From a virus, in the IMG/VR virus record IMGVR_UViG_3300032050_000890, positions 1 through 22,203 of that record: DNA of 22,203 nt; one strand, 5' to 3'. Positions 14,263 through 22,157 of the stretch are shown piece by piece. The number at the start of each line of letters is the position of its first letter. Positions within the stretch are counted from its first letter, which is position 1. Both the position numbers and the translations under genes were made by a program. The notes under the pieces are model-generated. The model made no database searches. It was not told the DNA's origin and saw only the letters and a list, made by a program, of their open reading frames with translations.

Positions 14263-14303
14263 AATAATCTCCTAAAAATTTTGTGTGTAAATATAAATAC
14301 ATT

Positions 14304-15662
14304 TTAAAACCCAATATCACCTTTCATATCTTTGTATTTTTGTAATAAATTTTTTCTTACCAAAGTTCCCCCATCTTTCATCTCTTTTTGGGTGTTTTGA
14401 CCATCAATAGAATTATCATTGTATATCAAAATTTGCCCATTTGAAAAATTAGCTTTAGAAGGAAATGTCATTCCATCGGGTCCAAATCGGTTTTTAATAA
14501 CATGCCATCTCCCCGTCCCCGCTAACTTATCATCAATCTTCCTACTTAATGAAACTACGAAATCAGCGGTCATCAATTTGGAAAAAGAACCTGCAATTGA
14601 TGTTCCCGTAATTACATCCTGCTCAGCACCACTACGATTAATTTGTGAGGCTGTGTATAATGGAACACCATACTCCCCTGCCATACCCCTTAAATCCACT
14701 ATCAACTCTTCCAAAACCTCGTACCTTTTTTCTTTAGCAGAACCTTTTAACAAATCAGCGTAATCCACCACAATTACATCAGGCTTCTTACCCTGCAGTA
14801 TCATCCTATCTATATGCGCTTTTAAAGCATTCAAACCAGCAGTACCTGAATTAAACCCTTTAATAACCAAATCACCCTTTAGCGAGCCTACCACCCTTTC
14901 AACCTCTTCCATATTGTACTTTAGGTTAGGTATAGGTATCCCAGTGAAAAAGGAATCAAATCGTTGCCCCACCCATGCCTCCCATAATTCCAATGTATAA
15001 TACACTACGGTCTTACCACCCTTAACAGCGTTTGCCGCAACATTAACCAATGACCAGGATTTACCAATACCAGGCGGTGCTGCGAATATTATTAACTCAC
15101 CCATTCCAAATCCACCCTGTGTAATTTCATCTATAACATCCCACCCAGTTGGTATTGGATTTCTTGCTAAATCTTCATACCTTTGAGTTATCATTATCTT
15201 ATACTCATGCCCAACATTCGTTGGTTGACCTGCTTTCATAGCAGTATCAATGGTTGATTTTATCTTATCATACTTACCCTGCTCTAAAAGTGGTATTGAA
15301 TCTAAGATAGCTTGTTTAAGTGATTGATTTGTGCAAAAGTTTAAAGTTTCTTCTTTTACATAATCTAAATCATCTGATTCTAAATCCCGCCAAACCTGCT
15401 TTAAGGTATCTATTACTGATGTTTTTAGAATATCCCTCTCAATAGGGTTTATCTTCGTTTTAAGAACATCTAATGTTGGTTTGGATTCGTAGGTATCTAT
15501 GTACTCTAAAATCGTTTTACACAACCACTCAGAGGCTTCTGAGTCAAAATACTGCGGTTTTAGTATATCGTATATCTGCCTACTAAAAACCATATCCGAT
15601 AATAAAGCGGATAAGATTTTAGTTTGAAACCCCGTTCCAAATTTACTTCCAAATTTTTCCAT
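14304..15662 (-). CDS. Replicative DNA helicase, gp41/DnaB-type
   Basis: This 452-residue protein unwinds the replication fork as a hexamer. The N-terminal half (about 1-150) is helical. The RecA-like ATPase domain begins near 170. Walker A is APPGIGKS with Lys201, Walker B is DVIVVDYADLL with Asp300, the arginine/sensor region is TASQINRSGAEQDVITGTSIAGSFSK, and DFVVSLSRK follows. The length is close to T4 gp41 (475). It follows the 5' nuclease gene by 19 nt; a promoter site overlaps the end of that gene. The box ends 6 nt before the ATG, so an internal leaderless start is likely. No separate primase (gp61) or clamp loader is visible in the window. Confidence 0.92.
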   Translation of the reverse strand: MEKFGSKFGTGFQTKILSALLSDMVFSRQIYDILKPQYFDSEASEWLCKTILEYIDTYESKPTLDVLKTKINPIERDILKTSVIDTLKQVWRDLESDDLDYVKEETLNFCTNQSLKQAILDSIPLLEQGKYDKIKSTIDTAMKAGQPTNVGHEYKIMITQRYEDLARNPIPTGWDVIDEITQGGFGMGELIIFAAPPGIGKSWSLVNVAANAVKGGKTVVYYTLELWEAWVGQRFDSFFTGIPIPNLKYNMEEVERVVGSLKGDLVIKGFNSGTAGLNALKAHIDRMILQGKKPDVIVVDYADLLKGSAKEKRYEVLEELIVDLRGMAGEYGVPLYTASQINRSGAEQDVITGTSIAGSFSKLMTADFVVSLSRKIDDKLAGTGRWHVIKNRFGPDGMTFPSKANFSNGQILIYNDNSIDGQNTQKEMKDGGTLVRKNLLQKYKDMKGDIGF

Positions 15663-15668
15663 ATGATA

Positions 15669-15699
15669 CTAATATACAACCTTATTTGGTTTTTTCAAA
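15669..15699 (-). promoter_or_regulatory. Bacteroidetes-type promoter for the helicase gene
   Basis: On the minus strand TTTG (15699-15696) lies 19 nt before TATATTAG (15676-15669), and 6 nt separate it from the ATG at 15662. It overlaps the last codons of the upstream 5' nuclease gene. The -7 box has one mismatch to TAnnTTTG and equals the box of the gp32 promoter. Confidence 0.6.
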
Positions 15700-16734
15700 A
15701 TTATTTTTTAAAAGATTATCCAATCTCATAAAACTATTCCTTAACCACGAATCTACATTCGCAAAAGCAGTATATAACTTATCATACATAAACATTTTTT
15801 TAAACTCCAATAAATTTAACTTTGGATGATGATTATCTAAAATATCTCTCGTATTTGAAATAATTGATGTTGATATTTCAGGTAATTTTAATTGCATCAA
15901 ATCGTAGTTTAATTCTATGGTTTCTACTGATTCCAATAATTTTTTTGATAGTTTATCATCGCACCGTTCTTTAATTCCAGTGATAAACTCATTATAATCT
16001 AACTCCCCATCGTTTAAGAAATCCATTTTACCTAAAATAGTTTTCTTACCAATCCCATTCACACCTTTAATGTTATCCGATGAATCGCCCATAATAACCC
16101 TATACCAAATAAGGTTTTGAGGCATTACACCCCACTCCTCTTTGACAATTGATTCATCGTACATTATTTTTTTGATAGGTGAATAAACCTTAATTCTTTC
16201 ATTCACCAATTGTAAAAAATCTTTATCAGATGATAGTAATATCACCTCATTTTTAAAATAGTGGTTAGCCATCCAAGCCATCAAATCATCTGCTTCTACA
16301 TAATCTACCTGTAAAAGAGTTACGGGTAGGTTTTGAAGATACTCATACAAACGAATGAATTGCTTACGCATAGATTCCTGCTGGTCCTCTATATCTTCAT
16401 ATCCCTGCAATCTATTCAGTCGTGTAAGGCCTGTTCTACCACCTTTATAATCGGAGTACATTTTTTTCCTCCGATGCGAACCACCCTTACCATCAAATAC
16501 AATGATAACACGAGTAGGGTTCAAATTTCTAATAGTGGCTGCGGCGGATAACAGGAAGCCTGTTATACCACCACAGTGTTCACCATCATCGTTGAGAGCA
16601 GGGACTGCTCCGAAAACTCGGATGTACATATTCAACCCATCAATGATAAGGACTTTATCATTTAAGTTTTGATTTAAAACCTGTTGGTTTTCTTGTCCCA
16701 ACTTACTCAACAAATCTTTGTAATTCTTAGTCAT
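15682..16734 (-). CDS. 5'-3' exonuclease / RNase H (T4 Rnh, FEN-like)
   Basis: This 350-residue protein removes RNA primers and 5' flaps. Family residues are D30 (LIIDGLNMYIR), D81 (VIIVFDGKGGSHRRKKMYSDYKG), the acidic cluster in DYVEADDLMAW and LLSSDKDFLQL, and the H3TH-like IMGDSSDNIKGVNGIGKKT. This matches T4 RNase H and other FEN-type nucleases; T4 RNase H has 305 residues. I use the ATG at 16734; the earlier TTG is unlikely. The gene overlaps the end of uvsX by 8 nt and is followed by the gp41-type helicase. A small inverted repeat (ATAACAGG/CCTGTTAT) lies in its 5' part at about 16550-16568. Confidence 0.92.
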   Translation of the reverse strand: MTKNYKDLLSKLGQENQQVLNQNLNDKVLIIDGLNMYIRVFGAVPALNDDGEHCGGITGFLLSAAATIRNLNPTRVIIVFDGKGGSHRRKKMYSDYKGGRTGLTRLNRLQGYEDIEDQQESMRKQFIRLYEYLQNLPVTLLQVDYVEADDLMAWMANHYFKNEVILLSSDKDFLQLVNERIKVYSPIKKIMYDESIVKEEWGVMPQNLIWYRVIMGDSSDNIKGVNGIGKKTILGKMDFLNDGELDYNEFITGIKERCDDKLSKKLLESVETIELNYDLMQLKLPEISTSIISNTRDILDNHHPKLNLLEFKKMFMYDKLYTAFANVDSWLRNSFMRLDNLLKNNFEKTK

Positions 16735-17860
16735 CAAAATCGGATAGTTCTATATTATCAACATTTGCTTCATCGGATGCTTCTTTGTACGAAAGAATGT
16801 AAGAATTACAAATTTCGTTGTAGATTTTTTCCCTCACATCAGGACGAGTCTGAAGAATATCAGGAAAATTCTTTGCTTGAAACTTTATTTCTTCACCAGT
16901 TTCGTTATCCACCCAAGTATACCACGCACCACTTTGATTGGCTAACTTATAGTTTTTCATCATTTCTAACCAAGAACCTAAGTTATCAATACCACTATCA
17001 AAGTAAATATCGTAATCAATTGAGCGTAATGGTGGGCCCATTCGGTTTTTAATAACCTGTGCTCGGGTTTTAATACCAATCACCTGTTCCACGCCACCAA
17101 CTTTTGCTTTTAACTGACCCATTTGTTTCAAACGGATTCTACAACTTGAATGGAATGCGATTGCTTTACCACCAGATGTAGTCCACGGGTCGCCAAAGCT
17201 TACCCCCATCCTGGTCCTTAATTGATTTGTAAAGATAAGAGTGATTCTTTCTCTACCAATTAAGTTGGTGATTTTACGCATTGCTTTTGAAATGATAATT
17301 GCTTTTTGAGTTGCGTATCCCGCCTGGTCATAATCAGCTGAAATCTCAACCTTTGTTGATGCACCTGCTACGGAATCCACTACAATTGTAACCAATTTCT
17401 TTTTATCGGATTTTCTTACCGAATCAATAATTGAATCAACTGCTTCAAAAATATCTTCCACCGTTTCCAATGGAACATACAACATCTTTTTCAAATCAAC
17501 ACCAATCGCTGCCAAAAACTCCTGATTAAGTGCGTTTTCAGTATCAATGTACACACCCAATCCACCCCTCTTTTGCGTATCCGCAATTGAGTGGGCCGCT
17601 ACTAACGATTTACCACTACCTTCCAGCCCTGTAATTTCGCAAATTCTTCCAACAGGCAAACCACCATTGGTTCGGTTTGAAATAGCCAAATCTAACATTT
17701 CAGAGCCAGTAGACACCCACTCGTCTAAGTCGGTGGGTGTCTGCTCTGAACCATCTAAATAATAAGCTACTTTGTGTTGGGATTTGAATTTCTTATTAAG
17801 ATTATCAGCGAGTATGGTAGACAGCTCATCACGAACTATATCTACTTTAGGTTTACTCAT
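16727..17860 (-). CDS. uvsX: UvsX/RecA-family recombinase
   Basis: This 377-residue protein catalyses strand exchange and replication restart. The RecA core has Walker A GLEGSGKS at 78-85. It also has GVYIDTENAL, the Walker B region KLVTIVVDSVAGAS, the L1/L2 region with LIFTNQLRTRMGVSFGDPWTTSGGKAIAFHSSCRIRL, and RSIDYDIYFDSGIDN. T4 UvsX has 391 residues. The C-terminus is acidic (DNIELSDFDD). The ATG is at 17860, 5 nt after the gp32-like gene's stop, with no Shine-Dalgarno; translation is probably coupled. The 5' part (codons 37-54) contains a long inverted repeat at 17699-17750. Confidence 0.92.
   Translation of the reverse strand: MSKPKVDIVRDELSTILADNLNKKFKSQHKVAYYLDGSEQTPTDLDEWVSTGSEMLDLAISNRTNGGLPVGRICEITGLEGSGKSLVAAHSIADTQKRGGLGVYIDTENALNQEFLAAIGVDLKKMLYVPLETVEDIFEAVDSIIDSVRKSDKKKLVTIVVDSVAGASTKVEISADYDQAGYATQKAIIISKAMRKITNLIGRERITLIFTNQLRTRMGVSFGDPWTTSGGKAIAFHSSCRIRLKQMGQLKAKVGGVEQVIGIKTRAQVIKNRMGPPLRSIDYDIYFDSGIDNLGSWLEMMKNYKLANQSGAWYTWVDNETGEEIKFQAKNFPDILQTRPDVREKIYNEICNSYILSYKEASDEANVDNIELSDFDD
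17699..17750. repeat. 18-bp bulged inverted repeat inside uvsX
   Basis: On the plus strand the outer arms are TTCAGAGC (17699-17706) and GCTCTGAA (17743-17750), and the inner arms are AGACACCCAC (17711-17720) and GTGGGTGTCT (17733-17742). All are exact, with a 4-nt bulge (17707-17710) and a 12-nt loop. It spans codons 37-54 of uvsX, in the segment before the Walker A motif. The extent is unusual for coding DNA. Confidence 0.75.
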
Positions 17861-17865
17861 ACTGA

Positions 17866-18627
17866 TTAATCGTTAAAAAGGTCGTCAAATGCTTCTTTTA
17901 CTGAACTAGCTTTCGTTGTTGTTGGTGTGGATTCTACAACTGCAGGTTGTTCTGCTTTTGCTTCTTCTTTTACCTCACCAGTTTCCAACCAAACCTCCAA
18001 CATAGCCTTCAACTCGTCATAGGTATGTCTTTTGAAAATGGTTGTTAAATCAGCCTGACTTTTTACCAACTGAACGATATTCTTATCTTCAGTCATAGGT
18101 GTGGTATTTGGTTTTACCCTAATAAATGTTTCAGGATAAGATTTACCAACCTCTGCAGCTGATTTGAATTCTACAGTGATATCCCTACCACTCATCGGGT
18201 CGGTCAAATCACCATAATCTGGGTCTGCGAAGAACGCAAGGATTTCTTGGTAAACCTGCTTACCAAAGCCCCAAAATTTTACACCCTCTGATTCCTCACC
18301 TCTTACCAAAATAGGAACATAAGTTCTCATCTTTGGTGTCAATTTTTTAGAGAGATTGTAATCTTCCCTATCCTTTGTTGCTTTCAATTGCTCTGAAAAT
18401 TCAACGATAGGGTCTTTCTCACCAAAAGAAATGGGTGATAGAATCGTCTTACCACCAAAATCAAAGTGGAAATACAACTCAATAAAAGGGTTTTCTTTGT
18501 TGTGCACATAAGGCACTAATCGGATTTGCTGCTTACCTGGATTCGGTTTCCATAAGGTATCAGTCTTTTGTACTTTTGTTTGAAGTGAATTCAAACGGTT
18601 TCGGATTGCATTTAAGTCAATTGCCAT
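17866..18627 (-). CDS. gp32-like single-stranded DNA-binding protein (no zinc motif)
   Basis: This 253-residue protein binds and protects ssDNA in replication and recombination. Features are the basic/helical start (MAIDLNAIRNRLNSLQTKVQ), the core with IRLVPYVHNKENPFIELYFHFDFGGK and VPILVRGEESEGVKFWGFGKQVYQEI, and the acidic tail EAFDDLFND that would contact the polymerase and helicase. T4 gp32 (301 aa) coordinates zinc through Cys and His; no Cys occurs here, so the metal-binding subdomain is absent. I use the ATG at 18627, preceded by GGAG 5 nt upstream; the TTG at 18657 is less likely. It is followed by uvsX after 5 nt. Confidence 0.85.
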   Translation of the reverse strand: MAIDLNAIRNRLNSLQTKVQKTDTLWKPNPGKQQIRLVPYVHNKENPFIELYFHFDFGGKTILSPISFGEKDPIVEFSEQLKATKDREDYNLSKKLTPKMRTYVPILVRGEESEGVKFWGFGKQVYQEILAFFADPDYGDLTDPMSGRDITVEFKSAAEVGKSYPETFIRVKPNTTPMTEDKNIVQLVKSQADLTTIFKRHTYDELKAMLEVWLETGEVKEEAKAEQPAVVESTPTTTKASSVKEAFDDLFND

Positions 18628-18669
18628 AATTACTCCATTTTTTAATAGGTTAAACAAAAATTATAGTCA

Positions 18670-18701
18670 CTAATATACAACATTTAGTTGACAATTCCAA
18701 A
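18670..18701 (-). promoter_or_regulatory. Bacteroidetes-type promoter for the gp32-uvsX operon
   Basis: On the minus strand TTTG (18701-18698) lies 20 nt before TATATTAG (18677-18670). A transcript would begin about 35 nt before the ATG at 18627 and carry a GGAG ribosome-binding site. The gap it occupies is 106 nt and AT-rich. Confidence 0.6.
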
Positions 18702-18733
18702 TGTTTTTTCAAAAAAATTATTTTTTATTTTTT

Positions 18734-19123
18734 TTAATCTAAATTCTCTACTCTATAAATAGTAGTTCGCATGAATTTAAAACTATCATCAGAGGTTAAT
18801 AATACCCCATTTTTATAATCATCCCAATTCAACATATAGTTTTTATCTAAGATACCACCATTTAACGATTGAATAAGCCTGTTAAGGGCGTTTATCGTAT
18901 ATAAGGTGTTTGTTTCTCTTTTTCTATGAACCATAATTGTATTTGGTAAAAATTTTGATGATGGTGATGGTATGATATTGTAGCTGATAACCAACTCTTC
19001 TGAATTCTCTAAAGTCAATACGAATATCTTCTTACTGAAAAGAGTAAATCCAGTTTTTATAGTACCTAAATCAGAATCGCATTTAGGTTCGGTTGTAAAT
19101 GTTATCAGTAATTGTGTTTTCAC
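18734..19123 (-). CDS. Hypothetical protein (129 aa), GTG start
   Basis: The protein has an alternating beta pattern (KTQLLITFTTEPKCD, GFTLFSKKIFVLTLENSEELVISYNIIP) and a helical middle (TNTLYTINALNRLIQSLN). It ends YMLNWDDYKNGVLLTSDDSFKFMRTTIYRVENL. It begins with GTG at 19123, preceded by a GGAG Shine-Dalgarno (CGGAGCTATGA-GTG), 15 nt after the 587-residue gene. I do not recognise a named family; proteins ending in a NWDDYKN-type block occur in T4-like phages near gp32. No catalytic residues stand out. Confidence 0.65.
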   Translation of the reverse strand: MKTQLLITFTTEPKCDSDLGTIKTGFTLFSKKIFVLTLENSEELVISYNIIPSPSSKFLPNTIMVHRKRETNTLYTINALNRLIQSLNGGILDKNYMLNWDDYKNGVLLTSDDSFKFMRTTIYRVENLD

Positions 19124-19138
19124 TCATAGCTCCGTAAG

Positions 19139-20902
19139 TTATTTTACCAATGCAAATGGACCAGAAGATTTTATCATAACATCAGAAACTTCAAATCCTA
19201 AAAAATTCATAATCGCATCAAACATTTTTCCACCAAGACTTTTAATGTATGATATTGCTTCTTTTACTCTATCCATTATAGTTTGCAATATATCTTCAAC
19301 CTGTTTTTTTATTTTAGTAGTAACATTTTTAAACCCTTTTACCAAATTATTAAATAATGCAAATTCATCGATTCTTTGTTTACTAGCTTCTATTAAAATA
19401 GTTTTCCCAAGTTTAGATTTTGAAAACTCTTCATTTATAATATCTCTAAATGTTATATTTTCAATTAATTTTGATTTTGAAAGTTGTTTTGACCTTAATA
19501 CCAATGATGCTTGTGGATTAGCACCAGATGTTTTGAATGCTACATAAAATGAATTTTTAGATGCTAATGGTTTTGCATCATTTATACTATCCATTTTTAA
19601 ATGAGCGGTAACTTTGCCCGATGGGTCAAATTCTATTAACTGATTCGCAACAGCATTTTTATCTGAAAATTTATTAGTTCCTGTCGCTGCTTCAAAACAA
19701 AAGCATGTTTTAAAGTAAATATCTTTAAAAATTGACTGCATATCATTTGTTAGTTCTTTTGCATTCAATTGTAATTTTTCCATTTCAGCTATTGCTTTTT
19801 CTTGTGATGGGGTTAAAGTTTCACCACTATCGCGCAATTTTTCTAATGCGGTAATTGTACCTTTTTCCGTCATTTTTCCCATTTTTTGCTCTAATGTATC
19901 CAAAAATGATTTTAATAATGTGGGTTGATTTTCTCCGACCATTTTAATTGCGGCATTAAATGTTGCAATAGACTCTTTGGGACCGGCACTCATCAACTGA
20001 GAACCACCTGTTTTTTTTAAGGAAATTTTTTCATTACTATTACCTAATATATCGGTTTTTGGTGTTTTATCAGTTCCACCCCAATCAGAATTAATTGCTG
20101 CGGTAGCAGAACCCAACTGAGATAATTTATTAGATTTTATAATACCCCTAAACACATCCGCTATTTTTTTAGCATCTTCACCATAAGTAGACCAATATAC
20201 TTGAGCTCGTGCCCACTCTTTAGAACTTTCATCAATACCGTTATACGCACATATTATTAACGCTTCCCAATCTTCTCCCTTTGGCGAAGGACCACCACCC
20301 GTTAAGTGATTAAAAAGTTCAGGACTACCACCACCCACATTTGAAGTAGCAATTCTTACTTTAGTACCATTTGGTAATTGAAGAGTTTTTACAAAATCAC
20401 CAGAACCATATGTTTTAACAGACGGGTCATCATCTAATATAGTCAAAACATCCCCATTTTTTAAGTTAGGCGCCCATTTGGGGCCTTTACTCCCTTTTAA
20501 AAATATTTGATGACCTGCTTTGTATTCCGGCTTCATAAAACTTGCTTCAGATATAATATCTTCTTCTAAGTCCATTGTACCCGATTGTTCCATCTCCCGC
20601 TTCTTTTTCAGATATGCTTCTTTTTCAACATCGGTCATCATACCAATCTTAATCGCATCTAAATCCTTTTCTAACGGATTTTCCTCCTTAGGCTTTTCTT
20701 CCGTTGGAGGTGTTGGGGATTGCTCTAACAAACTTTTACGAAATTCATAAGCAATATCACTACCATACAATTCCTCTATTACATGAGTAATCGCATTTAT
20801 AGATTTTACACTATGTGGGTTTGTGAGTTCACCCCTTATTTCATTCCAAGTAAGTTGGGTTATTTCATTCAGTATATTATCTTTAAAACTATCATTCTTC
20901 AT
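19139..20902 (-). CDS. Unknown protein (587 aa) with a possible PD-(D/E)xK-like nuclease motif
   Basis: The first 115 residues are helical with a proline/Glu linker (PTPPTEEKPKEENPLEKD). From about 120 to 185 a small beta-rich domain follows (GHQIFLKGSKGPKWAPNLKNGD ... LPNGTKVRIATSNVGGG). Residues about 195-315 include GEDWEALIICAYNG, INSDWGGTDKTPKTDIL, EKISLKKTGGSQLMSAG and SIATFNAAIK. The D ... S-L-K-K arrangement resembles the core of PD-(D/E)xK nucleases and a motif seen in proteins of marine T4-like phages. The C-terminal 90 residues form helices rich in Lys (KNVTTKIKKQVEDI) then hydrophobic residues (GGKMFDAIMNFLGF). The function is not known; DNA processing is only a guess. Confidence 0.7.
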   Translation of the reverse strand: MKNDSFKDNILNEITQLTWNEIRGELTNPHSVKSINAITHVIEELYGSDIAYEFRKSLLEQSPTPPTEEKPKEENPLEKDLDAIKIGMMTDVEKEAYLKKKREMEQSGTMDLEEDIISEASFMKPEYKAGHQIFLKGSKGPKWAPNLKNGDVLTILDDDPSVKTYGSGDFVKTLQLPNGTKVRIATSNVGGGSPELFNHLTGGGPSPKGEDWEALIICAYNGIDESSKEWARAQVYWSTYGEDAKKIADVFRGIIKSNKLSQLGSATAAINSDWGGTDKTPKTDILGNSNEKISLKKTGGSQLMSAGPKESIATFNAAIKMVGENQPTLLKSFLDTLEQKMGKMTEKGTITALEKLRDSGETLTPSQEKAIAEMEKLQLNAKELTNDMQSIFKDIYFKTCFCFEAATGTNKFSDKNAVANQLIEFDPSGKVTAHLKMDSINDAKPLASKNSFYVAFKTSGANPQASLVLRSKQLSKSKLIENITFRDIINEEFSKSKLGKTILIEASKQRIDEFALFNNLVKGFKNVTTKIKKQVEDILQTIMDRVKEAISYIKSLGGKMFDAIMNFLGFEVSDVMIKSSGPFALVK

Positions 20903-20919
20903 AAGTATAAATATCTTTA

Positions 20920-22122
20920 TTATATGGTAAACATATTCTTATAATCATCTCCAACCTCTACCTTTACAGGATATCCACCCCACTCCATAATCTCTTTTAC
21001 CTTTTGTGGATATGTATCTATTTCATCTTCGGATACATCAAATAGGATTGAGTCATAAGTGTAAAGAACAGGTACTGATTTATAACCCTCTAATTGTTTA
21101 CTTAGTTTATTTATAATAAGTATGTTTCTTTCCGTTTCTAATGCTTGTAAAATATAGTTAAATAGTTTATTTTTGTTCATTTCCGGCAGTTTTCTAATAA
21201 GCCGTTTAAATATTGGTGTTTCAACCCCAGCATTAAACAAATACTCATTCCATAACTTATCAATTATAATAGAAACCGATTCGTAGAATGGTATGTGTTT
21301 ATACTCATCCTGCACCCCACCATAGAGTTGTCTAAAGGTTATGGGTTTTGCTTGCTCCATAGGTACTCCATACTGTTGACCTAACCAATTGTGAGCGGAC
21401 ATGTCTATTGGTATAGGGCTTCCTATTAAACCTCCAATTAATCGGATGTGATACCCATCATAATCAAAACTGAATAACTTACCCCCAACAAATCGGGATA
21501 TAAACCTGCTTCGGGTATCATCCCCCTTTTTCAATGCAGCGTAATTAATACCATTGAAAGCATTGGAAGGGCGGGAGGTGGATGTTAAAAAATTATAGTG
21601 TGTCATTTCCAACCCATCTTTGGATTGAAATCCATTCTTTTCTATATTATAAAGTGAGTGTGGGTATAGTGTAGAAAATTTTGTAGGTTCTACATTGGTT
21701 GATTTAAATAACTTTTTCCATTCACCAAAGAACTCATAGTGTTTTAGTATAGGTATTAAATCTCCTACCTTTGGAATCCCCCTTCGTCTGAAAACATTGT
21801 GGATTGGTAATTCATCTACACTATATTCTAATCCCAAATGAAATAAGTATGCTTGTAAATCATAAAGATTATCAGTTTTGTAGTGATATAAAAACGATTT
21901 CAAATCTACCACAAATACCTTCTTAAATCTACTCAAGTCTAATTCCCCACCAAATGGTTCTACATCCAAGTTTTTGTAGTTGATACAGCAATCAATCTCC
22001 CCATCGGAAATGAATAGGCAAGATAATTCCGTTTGAGCAGAGTGTTTGCTCAAAGAACTATATATTGGATACACCAAAACCCTGTCCGCAGACAGGGTGG
22101 TTGAGATTTCATTAAAAATCAT
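20920..22122 (-). CDS. Family A DNA polymerase-like protein (polymerase domain only, altered motifs)
   Basis: This 400-residue protein has the order of a Pol I-type palm and fingers. Residues 180-187 read TSTSRPSN (cf. TxTGRxSS). Motif A is DYDGYHIRLIGG from D220. The O-helix motif B is K259-PIT-F263-RQL-Y267-G268. NYILQALETE follows near 322, and motif C is YDSILFDV with D357. Both catalytic aspartates and the K-x3-F-x3-YG pattern are kept. However, the Glu after motif A Asp (DYSQIE in Pol I) is His, and the HDE of motif C is YDS. No 3'-5' exonuclease is visible; the N-terminal 150 residues are divergent. Pol I is 928 residues. Its promoter box ends 4 nt before the ATG. It may be a specialised or alternative replicative polymerase. 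Confidence 0.75.
   Translation of the reverse strand: MIFNEISTTLSADRVLVYPIYSSLSKHSAQTELSCLFISDGEIDCCINYKNLDVEPFGGELDLSRFKKVFVVDLKSFLYHYKTDNLYDLQAYLFHLGLEYSVDELPIHNVFRRRGIPKVGDLIPILKHYEFFGEWKKLFKSTNVEPTKFSTLYPHSLYNIEKNGFQSKDGLEMTHYNFLTSTSRPSNAFNGINYAALKKGDDTRSRFISRFVGGKLFSFDYDGYHIRLIGGLIGSPIPIDMSAHNWLGQQYGVPMEQAKPITFRQLYGGVQDEYKHIPFYESVSIIIDKLWNEYLFNAGVETPIFKRLIRKLPEMNKNKLFNYILQALETERNILIINKLSKQLEGYKSVPVLYTYDSILFDVSEDEIDTYPQKVKEIMEWGGYPVKVEVGDDYKNMFTI
22079..22098. repeat. 8-bp hairpin with UGCG tetraloop near the start of the family A polymerase-like gene
   Basis: On the minus strand, ACCCTGTC-TGCG-GACAGGGT lies 24-43 nt after the ATG A. The loop with its closing C-G pair matches the very stable C(UNCG)G tetraloop class. 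It is inside the coding region (codons 9-15, encoding TLSADRV) and could affect ribosome entry on this leaderless-looking mRNA. Confidence 0.7.
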
Positions 22123-22126
22123 TCAA

Positions 22127-22157
22127 CAAATATACAAAAGAAATTTGATATTACAAA
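22127..22157 (-). promoter_or_regulatory. Bacteroidetes-type promoter for the family A polymerase-like gene
   Basis: On the minus strand TTTG (22157-22154) lies exactly 19 nt before TATATTTG (22134-22127). The ATG at 22122 follows after 4 nt, so transcription would begin at or inside the start codon. It is the best match to the motif in the window. Confidence 0.75.

Noticed and set aside
14288-14299. TATAAATA on the plus strand, also at about 18753 and 20906, resembling the T4 late promoter
   Set aside because: All three point away from the genes, which are all on the minus strand. The sequence is also common in AT-rich DNA.
16550-16568. ATAACAGG-AAG-CCTGTTAT inverted repeat in the 5' nuclease gene
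   Set aside because: It is short and falls on conserved residues (GITGFLLS), so protein coding explains it as well as any RNA role.
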